Shown here piece after piece: positions 6,971-7,557 of a DNA stretch of 7,557 nt; the stretch's first letter is position 1, and each line of letters starts with the position of its first letter. This DNA is from Methylovulum sp. (GTDB lineage: Bacteria; Pseudomonadota; Gammaproteobacteria; Methylococcales; Methylomonadaceae), in contig JAQTNZ010000112.1 in NCBI GenBank assembly GCA_028713595.1, positions 1 to 7,557 on the forward strand. Direction: 5' to 3'. The position numbers and the translations under genes were made by a program. The notes beneath the pieces were generated by a model. It was not told the DNA's origin. It saw only the letters and a program-made list of their open reading frames with translations, and did not search any database.

Positions 6971-7181
6971 ATGCACTCTGGGCAAGCTTAGCCCGCAAGT
7001 CGGCTATCAAAAGCTTACGCGTTTAACAGTGCCATAAAGTTGGATGGCTTTAGCTTATTGCCGACAGCCTTAGCCCTATGCAAGCACTAGGTTTTGCCCA
7101 GTAATGGCGGCTTGTTTAAGTGATATTTAGGGGCTAAATGGCAAAGACGCATATAGATAGCGGTTTTAGCGGTTTTTGAAA

Positions 7182-7187
7182 TATAAT
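7182..7187 (+). promoter_or_regulatory. Possible -10 element (TATAAT) of a sigma-70 promoter
   Basis: A perfect TATAAT hexamer on the plus strand, about 190 bp before the HD-GYP start. No good TTGACA-like -35 box lies 16-18 bp upstream, where the tandem AGCGGTTTT repeat sits, so the promoter call rests on the -10 alone. If active, it would produce a leader RNA of about 180 nt containing the hairpins at 7225-7241, 7292-7323 and 7329-7347. Confidence 0.3.
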
Positions 7188-7224
7188 GTGCCTTTACCTA
7201 CAGAACTAAACGCTACAGCCGCCG

Positions 7225-7241
7225 CCTATAAGATTTATAGG
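7225..7241 (+). repeat. Perfect 7-bp hairpin in the leader region
   Basis: CCTATAA (7225-7231) and TTATAGG (7235-7241) form a perfect inverted repeat around a 3-nt GAT loop. It lies downstream of the possible TATAAT element and could be a stem of a leader RNA or a binding site for a dimeric regulator. No function can be assigned. Confidence 0.45.
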
Positions 7242-7328
7242 GTGTTTTCTAAATGGTGCCGATGCTTTTTAGGTTTCGCGTAAACAAAAAAACAGCAGGG
7301 GCAAGAGCTGCTAGGTTTGCTGTATCTT

Positions 7329-7347
7329 AAACGGCTAAGCCGTTTTT
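7329..7347 (+). terminator. Intrinsic terminator just upstream of the HD-GYP gene
   Basis: AAACGGC (7329-7335) and GCCGTTT (7339-7345) form a perfect 7-bp stem with a TAA loop, and the plus strand runs on through GTTTTT to 7347. It is 27 bp before the HD-GYP ATG. No complete plus-strand gene lies between the nifB promoter region and this point, so it must end a short non-coding transcript, act as an attenuator for the HD-GYP gene, or insulate that gene from read-through. Confidence 0.65.
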
Positions 7348-7374
7348 ACTCTACTACTCATTATTGAATTTGCT

Positions 7375-7557
7375 ATGATTGAAATTGATACAAAAAAATT
7401 GGTAATTGGCATGTATGTGGCCCGCCTTGACCGGCCTTGGCTGGAAACCTCTTTTTTATTCCAAGGTTTCCGCATTGAAAACAATCATCAAATAGAGCAA
7501 CTGCAAACCTTTTGCAAAACCGTTAAGATAGATGAAGAGCAAAGTTCGCCCTTAGTA
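7375..7557 (+). CDS. DUF3391/HD-GYP cyclic-di-GMP phosphodiesterase, N-terminus (partial)
   Basis: The first 61 codons of a gene that continues past the window. The translation, beginning MIEIDTKKLVIGMYVARL, contains IGMYVARLDRPWLETSFLFQ and then a stretch ending IEQLQTFCKTVKID. This is the characteristic DUF3391 domain found at the N-terminus of bacterial HD-GYP phosphodiesterases that hydrolyse cyclic di-GMP. The HD-GYP catalytic part lies outside the window, so activity cannot be checked. The ATG at 7375 fits the normal domain start but has no clear Shine-Dalgarno site. It is divergent from nifB and separated by about 580 bp, so it is probably not part of the nif regulon. A standalone DUF3391 protein is the less likely alternative. 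Confidence 0.85.
   Translation, partial: MIEIDTKKLVIGMYVARLDRPWLETSFLFQGFRIENNHQIEQLQTFCKTVKIDEEQSSPLV

Larger units (their letters stand above)
6971..7374. other. Gene-free intergenic region between the nifB control region and the HD-GYP gene
   Basis: About 400 bp with no convincing open frame on either strand; the longest small frame I noticed, from an ATG at 6963, is 24 codons and overlaps a NifA site. The first part (6971-7150) carries a repeated CTTAGCCC (6987-6994 and 7069-7076) and a complementary GGGCTAA at 7131-7137. A tandem 9-bp duplication, AGCGGTTTT, lies at 7159-7176. From about 7180 onward it shows a possible promoter -10 element, several hairpins and an intrinsic terminator, which are listed separately. 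Confidence 0.6.

Noticed and set aside
6963..7037. Small plus-strand ORF of 24 codons beginning at the ATG at 6963
   Set aside because: It overlaps the distal NifA site, has no ribosome site and shows no recognisable protein features.
7190..7350. GEMM-type cyclic-di-GMP riboswitch upstream of the HD-GYP gene
   Set aside because: The conserved GEMM core sequences, as I remember them, are not recognisable here; only generic hairpins and a terminator are seen, so no riboswitch class is assigned.

Overview
The window reads as a nitrogen-fixation locus of a diazotrophic proteobacterium, most likely a gammaproteobacterium. The gene order nifB - fdxN - nifO-like - (insert) - nifQ is the order I know from the Azotobacter vinelandii minor nif cluster. 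Moderate base composition and an FeSII-type ferredoxin would fit an aerobic diazotroph such as a methanotroph of the Methylococcales. The lineage is inference; no rRNA or taxonomic marker is present.

Layout. Positions 1-57 are the last 18 codons of an unidentified plus-strand gene. Positions 148-1776 hold a tight plus-strand pair: a class I SAM-dependent methyltransferase and a phytanoyl-CoA-type Fe(II)/2-oxoglutarate dioxygenase, 3 bp apart. This pair converges on a seven-gene minus-strand nif operon (6797 down to 1825): nifB, a 2[4Fe-4S] ferredoxin (fdxN-like), a nifO-like ArsC/Spx-fold protein, an FprA-type flavodiiron protein, a [2Fe-2S] ferredoxin, an FeSII/Shethna-II-like [2Fe-2S] protein, and nifQ. 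Upstream of nifB is a complete enhancer-type promoter: a -24/-12 sigma-54 element, a near-consensus IHF site and two TGT-N10-ACA NifA sites 33 bp apart. Beyond it, about 400 bp without genes hold several hairpins and an intrinsic terminator. From 7375 the N-terminus of a DUF3391/HD-GYP cyclic-di-GMP phosphodiesterase runs off the window.

How the genes fit together. NifB makes the NifB-cofactor core of FeMo-co, probably with electrons from the FdxN-like ferredoxin. NifQ supplies molybdenum. The nifO-like protein is associated with nif clusters but its function is poorly defined. The three genes between nifO and nifQ look like an oxygen-defence cassette. The flavodiiron protein could reduce O2 to water using the adjacent [2Fe-2S] ferredoxin, and the FeSII-like protein could lock nitrogenase in a protected complex under oxygen stress. 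Pairing enzymatic O2 removal with conformational protection inside the cofactor-biosynthesis operon is the most interesting feature here. The other points of interest are a terminator-like or REP-like hairpin between nifB and fdxN, and a structured, terminator-bearing leader ahead of the HD-GYP gene.
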